DNA from: Treponema sp.
GTDB taxonomy: Bacteria; Spirochaetota; Spirochaetia; Treponematales; Breznakiellaceae
NCBI GenBank assembly: GCA_009782955.1
Contig: WRIB01000012.1
Coordinates: forward strand, 1-45,979
Length of the DNA stretch: 45,979 nt
Direction of reading: 5' to 3'
Of this stretch, positions 33,067-42,161 are shown piece by piece. Position numbers and translations under genes: made by a program. Numbering within the stretch: position 1 is the first letter of the stretch; each line of letters opens with the position of its first letter. The notes beneath the pieces were generated by a model that was given only the letters and a program-made list of their open reading frames with translations, was not told where the DNA came from and did no database searches.

Positions 33067-34146
33067 ATGCAAACTATTGATATACGCAGTGATACAGTAA
33101 CTGGTCCTACCGAAAAAATGCGAAAGGCCATGGCAGAAGCAGAAGTGGGCGACGATGTTTATGGTGATGATCCCACAATTAACAGGCTGGAAAAAACAGG
33201 TGCAAAACTCCTTGGCAAAGAAGCAGCCCTGTTTGTACCATCGGGTACTTTTGGAAATCAATTGGCGCTTTTTACACATTGCCCCAGAGGTACGGAAGTT
33301 GTTTTGGGAGAAGAATGCCATATTATTCAGCATGAGGCAGGTGCAGCTTCAATTATATCCGGAGTGCAAACCAGGACTATTCCTGCGCCGGACGGTGTTT
33401 TTACCGGTCAGGAATTGCTAATACGCCTTCGAAAGAGGGATCTTCATGCTCCTCCAACTTCACTTATTTGTCTTGAAAATGCCCATTCTATGGGTAAAAC
33501 TGTGTCTTTGGCGGTCATGGATGAGGTGCGGAATATTACAAATGAATGGAATCTTCCTGTCCATCTTGACGGAGCCCGTATCTTTAATGCAGCAACCGCC
33601 CTTGGCTGCAGCGCTGCGGATATAGCCAAACGATGTGATTCTGTAATGTTTTGTCTTTCAAAAGGACTTTGCGCTCCTGTCGGCTCCCTTCTGGTGGGTG
33701 GAAAAAGCTTTATCGAAGAAGCCCGGCTTAAACGAAAAATTATGGGCGGCGGAATGCGTCAAGCCGGAATTTTGGCGGCGGCAGGTCTTATTGCCTTAAC
33801 GGAACACCCTTTGCTTCTGGCGGATGATCACAAGAGAGCCAGAGAACTGGAAAAAGCGTTGGCGGAAATTCCGGGTATTAGCGTAGACGAGGGAAACATA
33901 AATATGGTTTTTTTCCGATGGGTAGCAGAAAAAGAATCTGCCAGGGCGCTGGTCAACGCATTTCGCAGCAGGGGGATTATTATAAATGATCCCGAACAAA
34001 AAATACTGAATGGCAAAACGGAGCTTCTTTTCCGTTTTGTTACTCATCACTGGATTGGTGATAAAGAAGCGGAAGCAATTATTGAAGCATGCCGTTTCGT
34101 TTTCAGACATTCATCAGCCGGATTTGACGGCTCAGCGAAAGTGTAA
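33067..34146 (+). CDS. Threonine aldolase family PLP enzyme
   Basis: A 359-residue fold-type I PLP enzyme cleaving threonine or allo-threonine to glycine and acetaldehyde. Family motifs are IDIRSDTVTGPT at the start, MAEAEVGDDVYGDDPT, LFVPSGTFGNQLAL, HLDGARIFNA and the PLP Lys199 in CLSKGLCAPVGS. GGGMRQAG contributes to the phosphate cup. No ribosome-binding site is visible because a palindrome abuts the ATG. The M24 peptidase follows after six bases, so the two are likely co-expressed. Substrate stereochemistry cannot be told. I do not assign a symbol because several ltaE-like subgroups exist. Confidence 0.9.
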   Translation: MQTIDIRSDTVTGPTEKMRKAMAEAEVGDDVYGDDPTINRLEKTGAKLLGKEAALFVPSGTFGNQLALFTHCPRGTEVVLGEECHIIQHEAGAASIISGVQTRTIPAPDGVFTGQELLIRLRKRDLHAPPTSLICLENAHSMGKTVSLAVMDEVRNITNEWNLPVHLDGARIFNAATALGCSAADIAKRCDSVMFCLSKGLCAPVGSLLVGGKSFIEEARLKRKIMGGGMRQAGILAAAGLIALTEHPLLLADDHKRARELEKALAEIPGISVDEGNINMVFFRWVAEKESARALVNAFRSRGIIINDPEQKILNGKTELLFRFVTHHWIGDKEAEAIIEACRFVFRHSSAGFDGSAKV

Positions 34147-34152
34147 TAAGCA

Positions 34153-35283
34153 ATGCCGCAAAAACAGGTAATTTACCAACAACGCCGGGAACGTGTCTAC
34201 GACTGGATGGCACGTGAAGGGATAAGCCTTTTGATGATCGAAGATACTGAAGGCCAAAGAGATTCAAATCTCCGCTGGCTTTCCGGTATGCCTGCCGATG
34301 CATTACTTTTTCTTTCGGCGGAAAGGAAGGCACTCCTGGTTCCATGGGATATAAACCTTGCAAAAATTTATGCCAATGCAGATTTTATCCGTGCCTATAC
34401 CGAGTTTGATCGCCTTCCCATTAAAGCATGTCTTAAAGCAGCTTTATTGCTTAAAATACCACATGGTTCGCGTATAGAAATTCCTTCTGTTACTTCCTAC
34501 CCGCGTTTCCTCCGTTTTATAGAAGCCCTGACAGATTTTGACGTAATCTGCAGAGATAACGACGGAGCTGCGGCAGTGTTGGAACAGATGCGGGCCATTA
34601 AAGATGAAGAAGAGTTACATCTGTACCGCCGTGCTGCTGTTATTACCAATGATATTATTGATCTTGTGGAAAAACATCTAAGAACCGGAAAAATAAAAAC
34701 GGAGTATGATGCAGTTCAGCTTATTCAGGGAGAATGCAGAAAAAAGCGCTGTGAAGGGACAGGTTTTGAGACCCTTGCAGCAGGGCCTGATCGAAGTATG
34801 GCAATCCATTGTTTTCCTGCCTATACCACTTCTCAGTTTGGGACAACCGGTCTTTCAATCCTCGACTTTGGCGTAAAATACCAGGGCTATATTACTGACA
34901 TAACATTGACAGTAGCGGCGGAACCAACCAAAGCACAGGAGAGACTTTTAACACTAATTGAAAAAGCATACAAGCTTGCCCTGGGAATGGTTCAAGCCGG
35001 AAAAACAAGTTTAGACATTGCAGCCGCTGTAGATGCTTTTTTTGCCAAGTCAGGAAAAACCATGCCTCATGCTTTGGGTCACGGCATAGGTCTTGATTCC
35101 CATGAAGGTCCATTCCTGCGTAACCGCAACGATAACGAATGGATACTTCAAAAAGGAATGGTAATTACAATAGAACCCGGGCTTTACGATCCCCGTCTGG
35201 GAGGATGCCGTCTGGAAAATGATATTCTTGTTACAGAAAACGGCGGGGAAGAATTAACCAATTCCAGAATTATCAGACTGTAG
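34153..35283 (+). CDS. M24 family Xaa-Pro peptidase
   Basis: A 376-residue metallopeptidase of the creatinase/prolidase type. The N-terminal domain (1-150) is followed by the pita-bread fold with all five metal ligands: Asp238 (ILDFG) and Asp249 (ITDIT), His310 (LGHGIGLD), Glu341 (TIEPGLY) and Glu355 (RLENDI). It should release an N-terminal residue preceding proline, or split X-Pro dipeptides, in the cytoplasm. No signal peptide is present. It lies six bases after the threonine aldolase gene and converges on the gene at 35254, overlapping its end by 30 bases. Confidence 0.9.
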   Translation: MPQKQVIYQQRRERVYDWMAREGISLLMIEDTEGQRDSNLRWLSGMPADALLFLSAERKALLVPWDINLAKIYANADFIRAYTEFDRLPIKACLKAALLLKIPHGSRIEIPSVTSYPRFLRFIEALTDFDVICRDNDGAAAVLEQMRAIKDEEELHLYRRAAVITNDIIDLVEKHLRTGKIKTEYDAVQLIQGECRKKRCEGTGFETLAAGPDRSMAIHCFPAYTTSQFGTTGLSILDFGVKYQGYITDITLTVAAEPTKAQERLLTLIEKAYKLALGMVQAGKTSLDIAAAVDAFFAKSGKTMPHALGHGIGLDSHEGPFLRNRNDNEWILQKGMVITIEPGLYDPRLGGCRLENDILVTENGGEELTNSRIIRL

Positions 35284-35733
35284 CGATTGCCCGTTTCTGT
35301 AGCTAAGCGCCTCAACAACAGAAACGGCGCTTTTGTCAGTTTCTACCATTATTTCTCTTTCTTCGCCGTTAATATAACAGTGTATTACCAATGTTGGGTG
35401 AGCCGGAGTCAGAATTTTTTTCCACCAGCATTTTTCCAATATTAACTTTATTGCGGTTATGGAATCATTGGGAATAAAAAAAGTTTTTTCTTTCGGCGCT
35501 TCACCGCCTGTTGTAGTTCTGGAGATGGCCATTAGCCACCCTTCGTGCGGGAAGTGATGAAAACGAAAACCGCCCGAAGTGGCAATAGCCAAACCCCAGA
35601 GAGATTGGGTATATTCGGTCCAGCCGCTCAGATATTGACCCAGAGACTTTGCCAGTACTTTTTCCCCTATTGATGTTTCGTATTCTTTCCAGTATTTTTC
35701 AACATCAAAACTTTCTTTCTTTTTCAGAAACAT
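35254..35733 (-). CDS. Uncharacterised protein
   Basis: A 159-residue soluble protein from MFLKKKESFDVEKYW; GGAGG lies ten bases before this ATG, so the longer in-frame start was not used. I do not recognise the family. It contains the segments SLWGLAIATSGGFRFHHFPHEGWL and AIKLILEKCWWKKILTPAHPTLVIHCYINGEEREIMVE, suggesting an alpha/beta protein without membrane helices or Cys-rich sites. It lies 80 bases downstream of the MGH1-type glycosidase on the same strand and may share its transcript. Its last ten codons overlap the end of the M24 peptidase gene on the other strand, so the two transcripts are antisense at their 3' ends. Confidence 0.65.
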   Translation of the reverse strand: MFLKKKESFDVEKYWKEYETSIGEKVLAKSLGQYLSGWTEYTQSLWGLAIATSGGFRFHHFPHEGWLMAISRTTTGGEAPKEKTFFIPNDSITAIKLILEKCWWKKILTPAHPTLVIHCYINGEEREIMVETDKSAVSVVEALSYRNGQSLQSDNSGIG

Positions 35734-35812
35734 CTTTGGCAGGCCTCCCGCGGTATATGTATACTGCTTACACAGCGCAAGTAAAATTCCCAAAAGAACA
35801 AACCTTTTGGAT

Positions 35813-37237
35813 TTACAGCTTGTCTATTAACATGGAACACTTTCCCGAAGGAATGGGAAGGGTTTTCTTTTTCTTTCCAAGAATATTAATGGTAAAGTAA
35901 TACAGTTTTTCACTTTCCATATGGATTTCCCAGCCCCTGCCGCTTTTGTTGGAAAGTATTGTGATCATGTTTTTTTTCAAGGACAGATTTTCTATGCCCA
36001 TAATTTCCAGATTTGGGATAATCCAGTCCACAGTTTTTCTTGGCAGGGAAATAAAAAGCCCCACTATGTTTTCGATTGTTAAACAAATTGTGGAAAGAGC
36101 ATCATAAGCCAAATACTGTTCTCTGGGAAAATCAGGATTTGTATGCCACTGGGCAGGCCCTTCTTTAAGGGGGAGGTAGGCTTCCCAAAGTTTTCCCTTA
36201 TGATGATTTCCATCGGGATTCATGGAATCCAGTATAAAGTACAGGTGACGTATTGCACATTCTCTGGCCAACCCCCATCGTTGATATTTTTCCAGACCTT
36301 TGATTACCATAAAAGTCAGATGAGGAAAAACCGATCCATGGTAGCCGTCTCCGTTTTCATTGAATGCCGGTTCACAGACTGCCAACGAAGGAAAAGGATG
36401 AGGTGCACCGAATATATTGGGATCCTGCAGTTTACTGATTATACGTTCGGCTTTTTCATCATTTGGGATTTCTGCCAATAATGGCCAATAACCAGCCAGG
36501 GTTTTTACTTTGATTTGTGTCTCGTTCTTATCGATATCGTAGTAAAAACCGTCATCGTTGTTCCACATAAGGTCATTGATCCTTGTTTTAAGGGAAAAAT
36601 AACGCCGCTTGTACTGGAAACTCGTTTCTTTATCATTTAGTATGTCTGCCATAGCCGACACGTAAAGAGCATTTATCGCCATGCAAGTATTAAAATCTAC
36701 AGGATATGATGTATTTTCCCTTGGGGCATTTCCCATTTCTGTTGCTGCTAAAGGCACCTGGTACAGGCCGTTTTCCCTTTTATAGACCGAATCTATCCAT
36801 TCAGTGTAGCGATGAAGTATTGGAATAATATCCTTGACCCGTTTTTTATTGGCTGATTTATGATACAGGTTGAATTCAGCCCATGCAAAAAGCGGGAGGC
36901 TAAGTCCCTCAGGATTGTGCTTTTCTACTATGGGCATGCCGGTACTGACAGAATACGCAGAACGGATTGCCCCAGAGGGCTCCTGGCGTGTATAAAACAG
37001 GTCTAAAGTAGGAGAAGCCTGGTAAATTCGATTGGAATAAACAAGAAAAAACGAGGAAAGAATCGCATCGAGCTGTTTTATTGCTGCTGAACCCGGATAT
37101 GTGAAGAATTTTCCTTCAATTGCTTCCGATTCGCCTCCACTATTCCAATAATCCTGTATCCAAGCCCATGTTTTGTCGTAAACATCCACAAAATCCTGGT
37201 CATAGAAGTGGATTTTTGGGAAATCCCTCTTCGTCAC
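35813..37237 (-). CDS. MGH1-type glycoside hydrolase (alpha/alpha barrel)
   Basis: A 474-residue protein of the (alpha/alpha)6-barrel glycosidase group related to mannosylglycerate hydrolase, trehalase and GH63. The features seen are IEGKFFTYPGSAAIKQLDAI, PEGLSLPLFAWAEFNLYH, YPVDFNTCMAINALYVSAMA, MWNNDDGFYYDID, a YWPLLAEIP segment and EGPAQWHTNPDFPREQYLAYDAL; a small beta-sandwich tail follows (ISLPRKTVDWIIPNL to the end). The substrate is not readable; compatible-solute or glucoside hydrolysis is plausible. No signal peptide is seen, so it is cytoplasmic. The gene stands alone with a 100-base upstream gap. Confidence 0.8.
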   Translation of the reverse strand: MTKRDFPKIHFYDQDFVDVYDKTWAWIQDYWNSGGESEAIEGKFFTYPGSAAIKQLDAILSSFFLVYSNRIYQASPTLDLFYTRQEPSGAIRSAYSVSTGMPIVEKHNPEGLSLPLFAWAEFNLYHKSANKKRVKDIIPILHRYTEWIDSVYKRENGLYQVPLAATEMGNAPRENTSYPVDFNTCMAINALYVSAMADILNDKETSFQYKRRYFSLKTRINDLMWNNDDGFYYDIDKNETQIKVKTLAGYWPLLAEIPNDEKAERIISKLQDPNIFGAPHPFPSLAVCEPAFNENGDGYHGSVFPHLTFMVIKGLEKYQRWGLARECAIRHLYFILDSMNPDGNHHKGKLWEAYLPLKEGPAQWHTNPDFPREQYLAYDALSTICLTIENIVGLFISLPRKTVDWIIPNLEIMGIENLSLKKNMITILSNKSGRGWEIHMESEKLYYFTINILGKKKKTLPIPSGKCSMLIDKL

Positions 37238-37336
37238 GTAAACTCCTGCAACGAGATTAAACTATAGATATCAAAAAGTCAAACAAAATCAGATAAAATG
37301 TTCATTTGAATTAACTATTTTCCATACTCTGTCAAT

Positions 37337-39217
37337 TTAGAAAATAATAATTATCCTTTCAGTAGGCAAGCGGTGACGTATTTTAACGAGTAAACTTTGG
37401 TCTGAAGCTGAATAAACCCAGCCTGAATAATCGTACCGTTCAAATTGGTTGTTCTGATTAAAGGTTATATCATTAAATTGAAGGGTTGTAAAAGGCTTGA
37501 TTCCCCTGATTATCAAATAATGAGTTTCACCGGCTGGAAATCCCACATTGAATTCCAGTCTTCCTGCATTTGAGCTTCCATTAATGGATGATGAAGCGGT
37601 CCATGCCCAAAGACCCTCTCCGGCAATCTGCGCACGCGCATAATTTTCTCCTGCAAAACAAATACGATACACCCTTTGTGAATCGAGCCTTTCTGTTTCT
37701 CCGGTAAAATTCCCCCGAACACTGCGGGGTACGGCGCCCGTTCTGTCTGCCAGGGAAATAACCGAAAGTATAAGGGTTTTTCCCAATGCATTCCTTGTTT
37801 CATCTTCGTATTGAATCAGACTCTTTCCAAGCCTTAAATTCAATTCAATGTCCGCTTCTTCGTCCGAATTTCCGTTTTTGGTAAAAACCAAAACATTGTT
37901 ATCACGTTGGTTTTTCCGAAGACTGCCTGTAATAACGAATAGGACCTGATCAACAAAACGCTCAAATGGATTGTATCTTCCCGGACGGTAACGGTTCCAT
38001 GCAAACTGGCCTTCCAGAATACCTGCGGCTTGTTCAACTGTCATTGCAGCGGGATCAAATGTCCGCAATATTTCTGCTGCATCATCTATCAGATTACCAT
38101 ACCCCCGTATTGCCAGGAATTCTATAATGTCAGGTTCCTTCAAATAATCAAGTGATTTTTCATTAAAGAGCCGTGCAAGACGTCCTGATTGTTCCCGTTC
38201 TGTAGCGGAAAGGGTTCGCAAAGCTGTATCTAGGTGACCAACATAAGACGACGCTTCATAAAAAACATTGGCAGGATTCCAGGCAGATGAAACCGCCGCT
38301 GCCGCCGATCTGAATGTACCTCTCTTCAGAGCTTCGCTCATGTAGGCGTTTAATAAATCCCCATTTACTTCTCCCCCGGCAGCAACAGTACGGTTCCAAA
38401 GCATATATGCCTGATCCAGCCACAGAGCTACAGCCGTTTCATATTCTTCACTGTTTAACGCAGCCGGAATAATAAAATCCCGGGGATTAGCAGTTTCTTT
38501 ATCCGGGACTATCCGATAACTGATCGCAGGATTTTGAGCTTCCAGAAGAATGAAACCGCTTTCCGATCCTGCGAAGCCGGCACCGCTCCTGCTAAAGGTA
38601 TAGTTATTACCGTTGGCATTGACCAACAGTTGTTGTCCGTCATTCTGAACAATGCTTGTAGGCAATGCTTTAAAAGGAATTTTCAGGGAATGGTATTTAT
38701 AATTTTCTGTATTGGGAGTTAATTCATTATCGTCAATTTCTTCAATGGAACTGTTTACGGCAGTTGCATACGTATCAGAAATATCATTTAAAACCGGCAG
38801 ATTGGTACCAATTGAAAAATCAGCCCGTATCCTCAGTTCAATTGCCCCTCCCGAGTACTGTGTTGTAAAAACCAGATCGGGTCCTTCTCTAAGGCGAAAA
38901 TACACTTCGTTGTCTGTTAATGTCATTACCTGCGGTATTGCAGGAATATCGGCAGGACCGCCATAAAAGCCAGAGAGTTCCAATCCGTCTGCCAGTATAA
39001 ATTCCATGCCGCCAAAAAAAACACTTGCCTTCCCGGCAATGGGATATATGTTTGGCATAAGTTTTTGATTTTTAACATAACTTCCCTGGATAACCAGATC
39101 TCCTTCCCGCAGAGTAAAACTGGTTTTTTTGTTAAACTGAACGTAAACCAATGTGATAAAGATCGCAGCATACAGGAAGAGCAGCAGTAAAAAACGCGGA
39201 ATTACGGGTTTTCGCAT
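37337..39217 (-). CDS. Uncharacterised anchored periplasmic protein
   Basis: A 626-residue protein. After MRKPVIPR, a hydrophobic helix (about 9-26) acts as signal anchor, so most of it is outside the inner membrane. Residues 35-280 look beta-rich (KASVFFGGMEFILADGLELSGFYGG; YFRLREGPDLVFTTQYSGGAIELRI), residues 280-420 are helical (SLDYLKEPDIIEFLAIRGYG), and the C-terminal 200 residues are again beta-rich (RLEFNVGFPAGETHYLIIRGIKPFTTLQF). I do not recognise a family. It starts six bases after the TPR lipoprotein stop, so they are one operon, and the single-POTRA barrel gene lies further upstream on the same strand. An envelope role is an inference from that context. Confidence 0.6.
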   Translation of the reverse strand: MRKPVIPRFLLLLFLYAAIFITLVYVQFNKKTSFTLREGDLVIQGSYVKNQKLMPNIYPIAGKASVFFGGMEFILADGLELSGFYGGPADIPAIPQVMTLTDNEVYFRLREGPDLVFTTQYSGGAIELRIRADFSIGTNLPVLNDISDTYATAVNSSIEEIDDNELTPNTENYKYHSLKIPFKALPTSIVQNDGQQLLVNANGNNYTFSRSGAGFAGSESGFILLEAQNPAISYRIVPDKETANPRDFIIPAALNSEEYETAVALWLDQAYMLWNRTVAAGGEVNGDLLNAYMSEALKRGTFRSAAAAVSSAWNPANVFYEASSYVGHLDTALRTLSATEREQSGRLARLFNEKSLDYLKEPDIIEFLAIRGYGNLIDDAAEILRTFDPAAMTVEQAAGILEGQFAWNRYRPGRYNPFERFVDQVLFVITGSLRKNQRDNNVLVFTKNGNSDEEADIELNLRLGKSLIQYEDETRNALGKTLILSVISLADRTGAVPRSVRGNFTGETERLDSQRVYRICFAGENYARAQIAGEGLWAWTASSSINGSSNAGRLEFNVGFPAGETHYLIIRGIKPFTTLQFNDITFNQNNQFERYDYSGWVYSASDQSLLVKIRHRLPTERIIIIF

Positions 39218-39223
39218 CCCGTA

Positions 39224-39607
39224 CTAATATCCCTTTTCTTCTATACGAGCCAGTACCTTTTGCGAAAGTACCCTGAATTGGGGCGGCAGGGTTTCACTGC
39301 CCTCTGCTCTATACAAAACCATCAAATTTTCAAAGCCCCTTCGTGCTTCGGAATATCGTTTTTGTTTGTAATGTATAAAGGCTATTTCATATTCACCTGT
39401 AACATAGTACTCATTAATATTACCGTAACGTTCCAGCAGTGCCTGGTAATACTGAATGGCAACTTTGTATTTATTATCATCAGTTGCTTCCTGGGCTCTC
39501 TGGATGATTTTTGTTGGCGGCATGTCTTCAGGAACATACACCGGGCCGGAGATACAAGACACAGCCGTTAGCAATAGAACGGCAAAAAAAAGAGGACAGA
39601 ACTTCAT
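39224..39607 (-). CDS. TPR-repeat lipoprotein (BamD-like outline)
   Basis: A 127-residue lipoprotein. The signal peptide ends AVSC (Cys18). Two or three helical TPR units follow (ATDDNKYKVAIQYYQALLERYG; YEIAFIHYKQKRYSEARRGFENLM). BamD, the outer-membrane assembly lipoprotein, has the same outline but five repeats and about twice the length, so this is a reduced relative or a separate family. It lies between the barrel protein (80 bases upstream, with a hairpin between) and the anchored protein (six bases downstream). A role in outer-membrane biogenesis is inferred from neighbours, not shown. Confidence 0.7.
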   Translation of the reverse strand: MKFCPLFFAVLLLTAVSCISGPVYVPEDMPPTKIIQRAQEATDDNKYKVAIQYYQALLERYGNINEYYVTGEYEIAFIHYKQKRYSEARRGFENLMVLYRAEGSETLPPQFRVLSQKVLARIEEKGY

Positions 39608-39645
39608 ATACTAATTATATCACAACTAATTTAAAAAGAAAAGGT

Positions 39646-39682
39646 GAGTTTGTTCCAAAAACTGAAGTTTTGGAGCAAACTC
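39646..39682. repeat. Dispersed hairpin repeat, copy 3
   Basis: GAGTTTGTTCCAAAA (39646-39660) pairs with TTTTGGAGCAAACTC (39668-39682) with one G-U pair around ACTGAAG. It lies between the barrel protein and the lipoprotein gene. Confidence 0.7.
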
Positions 39683-39686
39683 AGGA

Positions 39687-41042
39687 TTAAAAATCCATGC
39701 CCATATAAAAGCTGAACTGGAAGAGGCCGGAATTCATGTTATATGCAATGTTGGCGCCCATGGCCGGCAGAGCAATCTGGCTAAGGTAAAAACGGAGTCC
39801 TCCGGAGGGACCGTAATTAAATTCTTTGCCGGAAACAGGGCCATCGTAATAAACGCCTTGCCATGAGCCCAGAATGGAAAGTGTTCCCATTCGGAATTTA
39901 ACAAGGTATTTTTCCAGTCCGGCAGAAAAACCAGCATAATGTCTGGCGGAAAAATGTCTGGGTAGTATGTCTACCTGGGCTTTTTGAGGGCCTCCTTCGT
40001 TAAGAGGATCTGATCCCGGTGTCCAAACAGCCCCGCCCCTGAAGGCAAGGCGAAAGCCCGGAACAAGGGATTTTTCGTAAACAGTTCTGAGTTCCGTCTG
40101 ATGATAAGAAGTTCCCTGGAGGGCATAGTTGTAATGATATGTCAGGGAAAGACTCTGCTGGGAAAGAAGATAACCATCCCAGTCAGAAGAACGCAGGGAA
40201 AATCCCGGTGTAAAACCAAGTAAAATTGCTCCGTCCGGAGGAGGGTTTAAGTTTTCTTTCTGAAGGGATATATGTGAAAATGAAGCGGCAACAGAGCCTG
40301 TAAAATGTTCGGTAAAGGGATAATACAAACCAAAAGAAAAACGAAGCTGGTCTGTTGTATAAAGCCGTTGTGTTTTTTCGTCTTTGTCCTGATCTTCACG
40401 CTCACGCCGTCCGTACATAAACAAACTGTTCCAGCCTGGCTGTCCTTTTTGATTTGGGGCATGATTATACATGGCAACAGCCGTAATTCCTCCAGTTCCG
40501 TACATGCCTCCGATTACAGCCTGATCCATCAGTCCAAACGCATTTCTGTCTACCAGGAAAAAGCCGAAATTGCTTCCCCCCGAACCGGCCAATACCAGAG
40601 GTACGGGAAAGAGAGCCCATTTTTCCTTTACAATAAGGCGCAATACAATGCCTTCTTCTGTTTCAATGAACTCTGCAGAAACAATCTCTAAAATTCCTGT
40701 ATCTTTTACCACTGCGTATACTTCATTAAGATCCAGGGACAATGTTTCACGGCCAATAAATTTTTCCAGAGGATGCTGTGCAACATGATTTTTGGTGCGC
40801 TTTAAACCAATTATTTCTATGGAAGATATGTATCCGGAAGGAACAAAACTTTCTTGCGAATAAAGCGGAAAGGCACAAAAAACCGCGAAGATTGCGAAAG
40901 CAAAAAAAATCGGTTTTAAACGGTTATTCCACAGGTACTGTACACACCGTTTTTGCGGCGAATTATAGTAATTTCCTTGCACTCGAGGGCCGAAGGCACC
41001 CATATAACAGACGTACCAAAACCTTAGATTTTGGTAAGCCAT
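39687..41042 (-). CDS. Outer-membrane barrel protein with a single POTRA-like domain (Omp85-like)
   Basis: Up to 451 residues. The signal peptide is RLKPIFFAFAIFAVFCAFPLYSQES, so the true start lies close before it. No convincing ribosome-binding site was found, and the ATG at 41042 would add a doubtful 40-residue extension overlapping ilvE. After the signal comes one POTRA-like unit (ISSIEIIGLKRTKNHV...LNEVYAVVKDTGILEIVSAEF...LRLIVKEKW), then a beta-barrel of alternating polar and hydrophobic strands ending FYMGMDF with the terminal Phe used for outer-membrane insertion. BamA has five POTRA domains; this protein has one, so it is a specialised Omp85 relative. The usual RGF/Y loop is at best ARHYAG. 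Confidence 0.7.
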   Translation of the reverse strand: MAYQNLRFWYVCYMGAFGPRVQGNYYNSPQKRCVQYLWNNRLKPIFFAFAIFAVFCAFPLYSQESFVPSGYISSIEIIGLKRTKNHVAQHPLEKFIGRETLSLDLNEVYAVVKDTGILEIVSAEFIETEEGIVLRLIVKEKWALFPVPLVLAGSGGSNFGFFLVDRNAFGLMDQAVIGGMYGTGGITAVAMYNHAPNQKGQPGWNSLFMYGRREREDQDKDEKTQRLYTTDQLRFSFGLYYPFTEHFTGSVAASFSHISLQKENLNPPPDGAILLGFTPGFSLRSSDWDGYLLSQQSLSLTYHYNYALQGTSYHQTELRTVYEKSLVPGFRLAFRGGAVWTPGSDPLNEGGPQKAQVDILPRHFSARHYAGFSAGLEKYLVKFRMGTLSILGSWQGVYYDGPVSGKEFNYGPSGGLRFYLSQIALPAMGANIAYNMNSGLFQFSFYMGMDF

Positions 41043-42103
41043 CCTTTGGTATCCGGTATAAGTCCATATTGCATACCCTTAAGCGTTTTTTGCAGTTCCG
41101 AACTTAATTCACCGGGAAATGTGAAGGTTGCTTTTTTTCCATTATGGGTTATTGATGAAATCGGAACTGCTCCTGCAGCTGTTCCGCTGACAAAACATTC
41201 CTTTGCTTCGGAAAAAATTTCGTCGATAGCAATCTTTCTTTCGACAACCTTTACTCCTCTGTCTCTGGCCAATTCCATCAGGCTTAAACGCGTAATACCC
41301 GGAAGTATTGTGTCTCCAAGTTCAGGCGTTATCAGTTCACCCGATTTAAGGTAAAAGAAAATGTTGCTGGAAGAGCCTTCTTCGACGTACTTGCGATCCA
41401 CAGCGTCAAGGAATATACATTCCATGTACCCCTGTTCAACCGCTTCGTGCTTGGCCAATGCTGCAATTACATAGTTGGAATCGGCCTTGATCCAGCCGGT
41501 TCCTTTTGGAGTGGCTCTGATACGATCCGTAACCAATGCATCGGAGCTTCCGCCCGAAAAGTAGGCGCTTACCGGAGTACCGATCATTATCACCCACGGC
41601 TCTTTTGAAATGTTTACTCCGATTCCTCCTTCGGAATAGCTAAAGGGACGGATATATATGGAATCGGCATTCATAAAGGAATCTTTTTCCCATTCGGCTT
41701 TATATGACGGGCAAAAACCAAGGTTTATATTACGCCGGATCATTTCTACTGCTGCTTTAACAAAAATATCTGCAGGAAAGGGCGGCATAAAAAGGCCTTT
41801 CATGGAATTGTGGAAACGTTTGCCGTTTTCGCCGGGCCGGAAGATTGCAAAGCCGCCGTTTTTCTGGGGCAAAGCTTTAAGCCCTTCAAAACAACCAAGT
41901 CCGTACTGGGTAGTGTAATTAACCAGCGGCATGTCGTTGTAAAAATTGCGTGAATCCGACAAAGCAGTTGCTTCTGTTTTTGGAAGCTGCGCTTCTTCTT
42001 GGGGAGTTTTGTGAGGCTTTTCAATAAATTCTTCTGTCCAGCCTCCGCTTTCTGTATACTTTGCCCGGTAAACGACAGGGTAACTGTTTAATGTAAAAGC
42101 CAT
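41024..42103 (-). CDS. ilvE: Branched-chain amino-acid aminotransferase
   Basis: A 359-residue fold-type IV PLP enzyme of the group II BCAT kind. It interconverts leucine, isoleucine and valine with their keto acids. The motifs are YGLGCFEGLKAL, RPGENGKRFHNSMKGLFMP, YIRPFSYSEGGIGV, PLP Lys206 in GTGWIKADSNYV, EEGSSSNIFF and TLPGITR-like ILPGITRLSLMELA. AGGAGG lies a few bases before the ATG at 42103. Its last codons and the stop form a hairpin (ACCAAAA...TTTTGGT, 41017-41037) that may end transcription before the barrel gene. Confidence 0.93.
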   Translation of the reverse strand: MAFTLNSYPVVYRAKYTESGGWTEEFIEKPHKTPQEEAQLPKTEATALSDSRNFYNDMPLVNYTTQYGLGCFEGLKALPQKNGGFAIFRPGENGKRFHNSMKGLFMPPFPADIFVKAAVEMIRRNINLGFCPSYKAEWEKDSFMNADSIYIRPFSYSEGGIGVNISKEPWVIMIGTPVSAYFSGGSSDALVTDRIRATPKGTGWIKADSNYVIAALAKHEAVEQGYMECIFLDAVDRKYVEEGSSSNIFFYLKSGELITPELGDTILPGITRLSLMELARDRGVKVVERKIAIDEIFSEAKECFVSGTAAGAVPISSITHNGKKATFTFPGELSSELQKTLKGMQYGLIPDTKGWLTKI

Positions 42104-42120
42104 AATCTTCCTCCTGCTTA

Positions 42121-42129
42121 ATTATAGCA
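42121..42129 (-). promoter_or_regulatory. Extended -10 promoter of ilvE
   Basis: On the minus strand TGCTATAAT lies about 18 bases before the ilvE ATG. The -35 region is weak, which extended -10 promoters tolerate. Confidence 0.45.
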
Positions 42130-42161
42130 CAGTTTCAAAATATGCCACTTTTAATGCTTTG

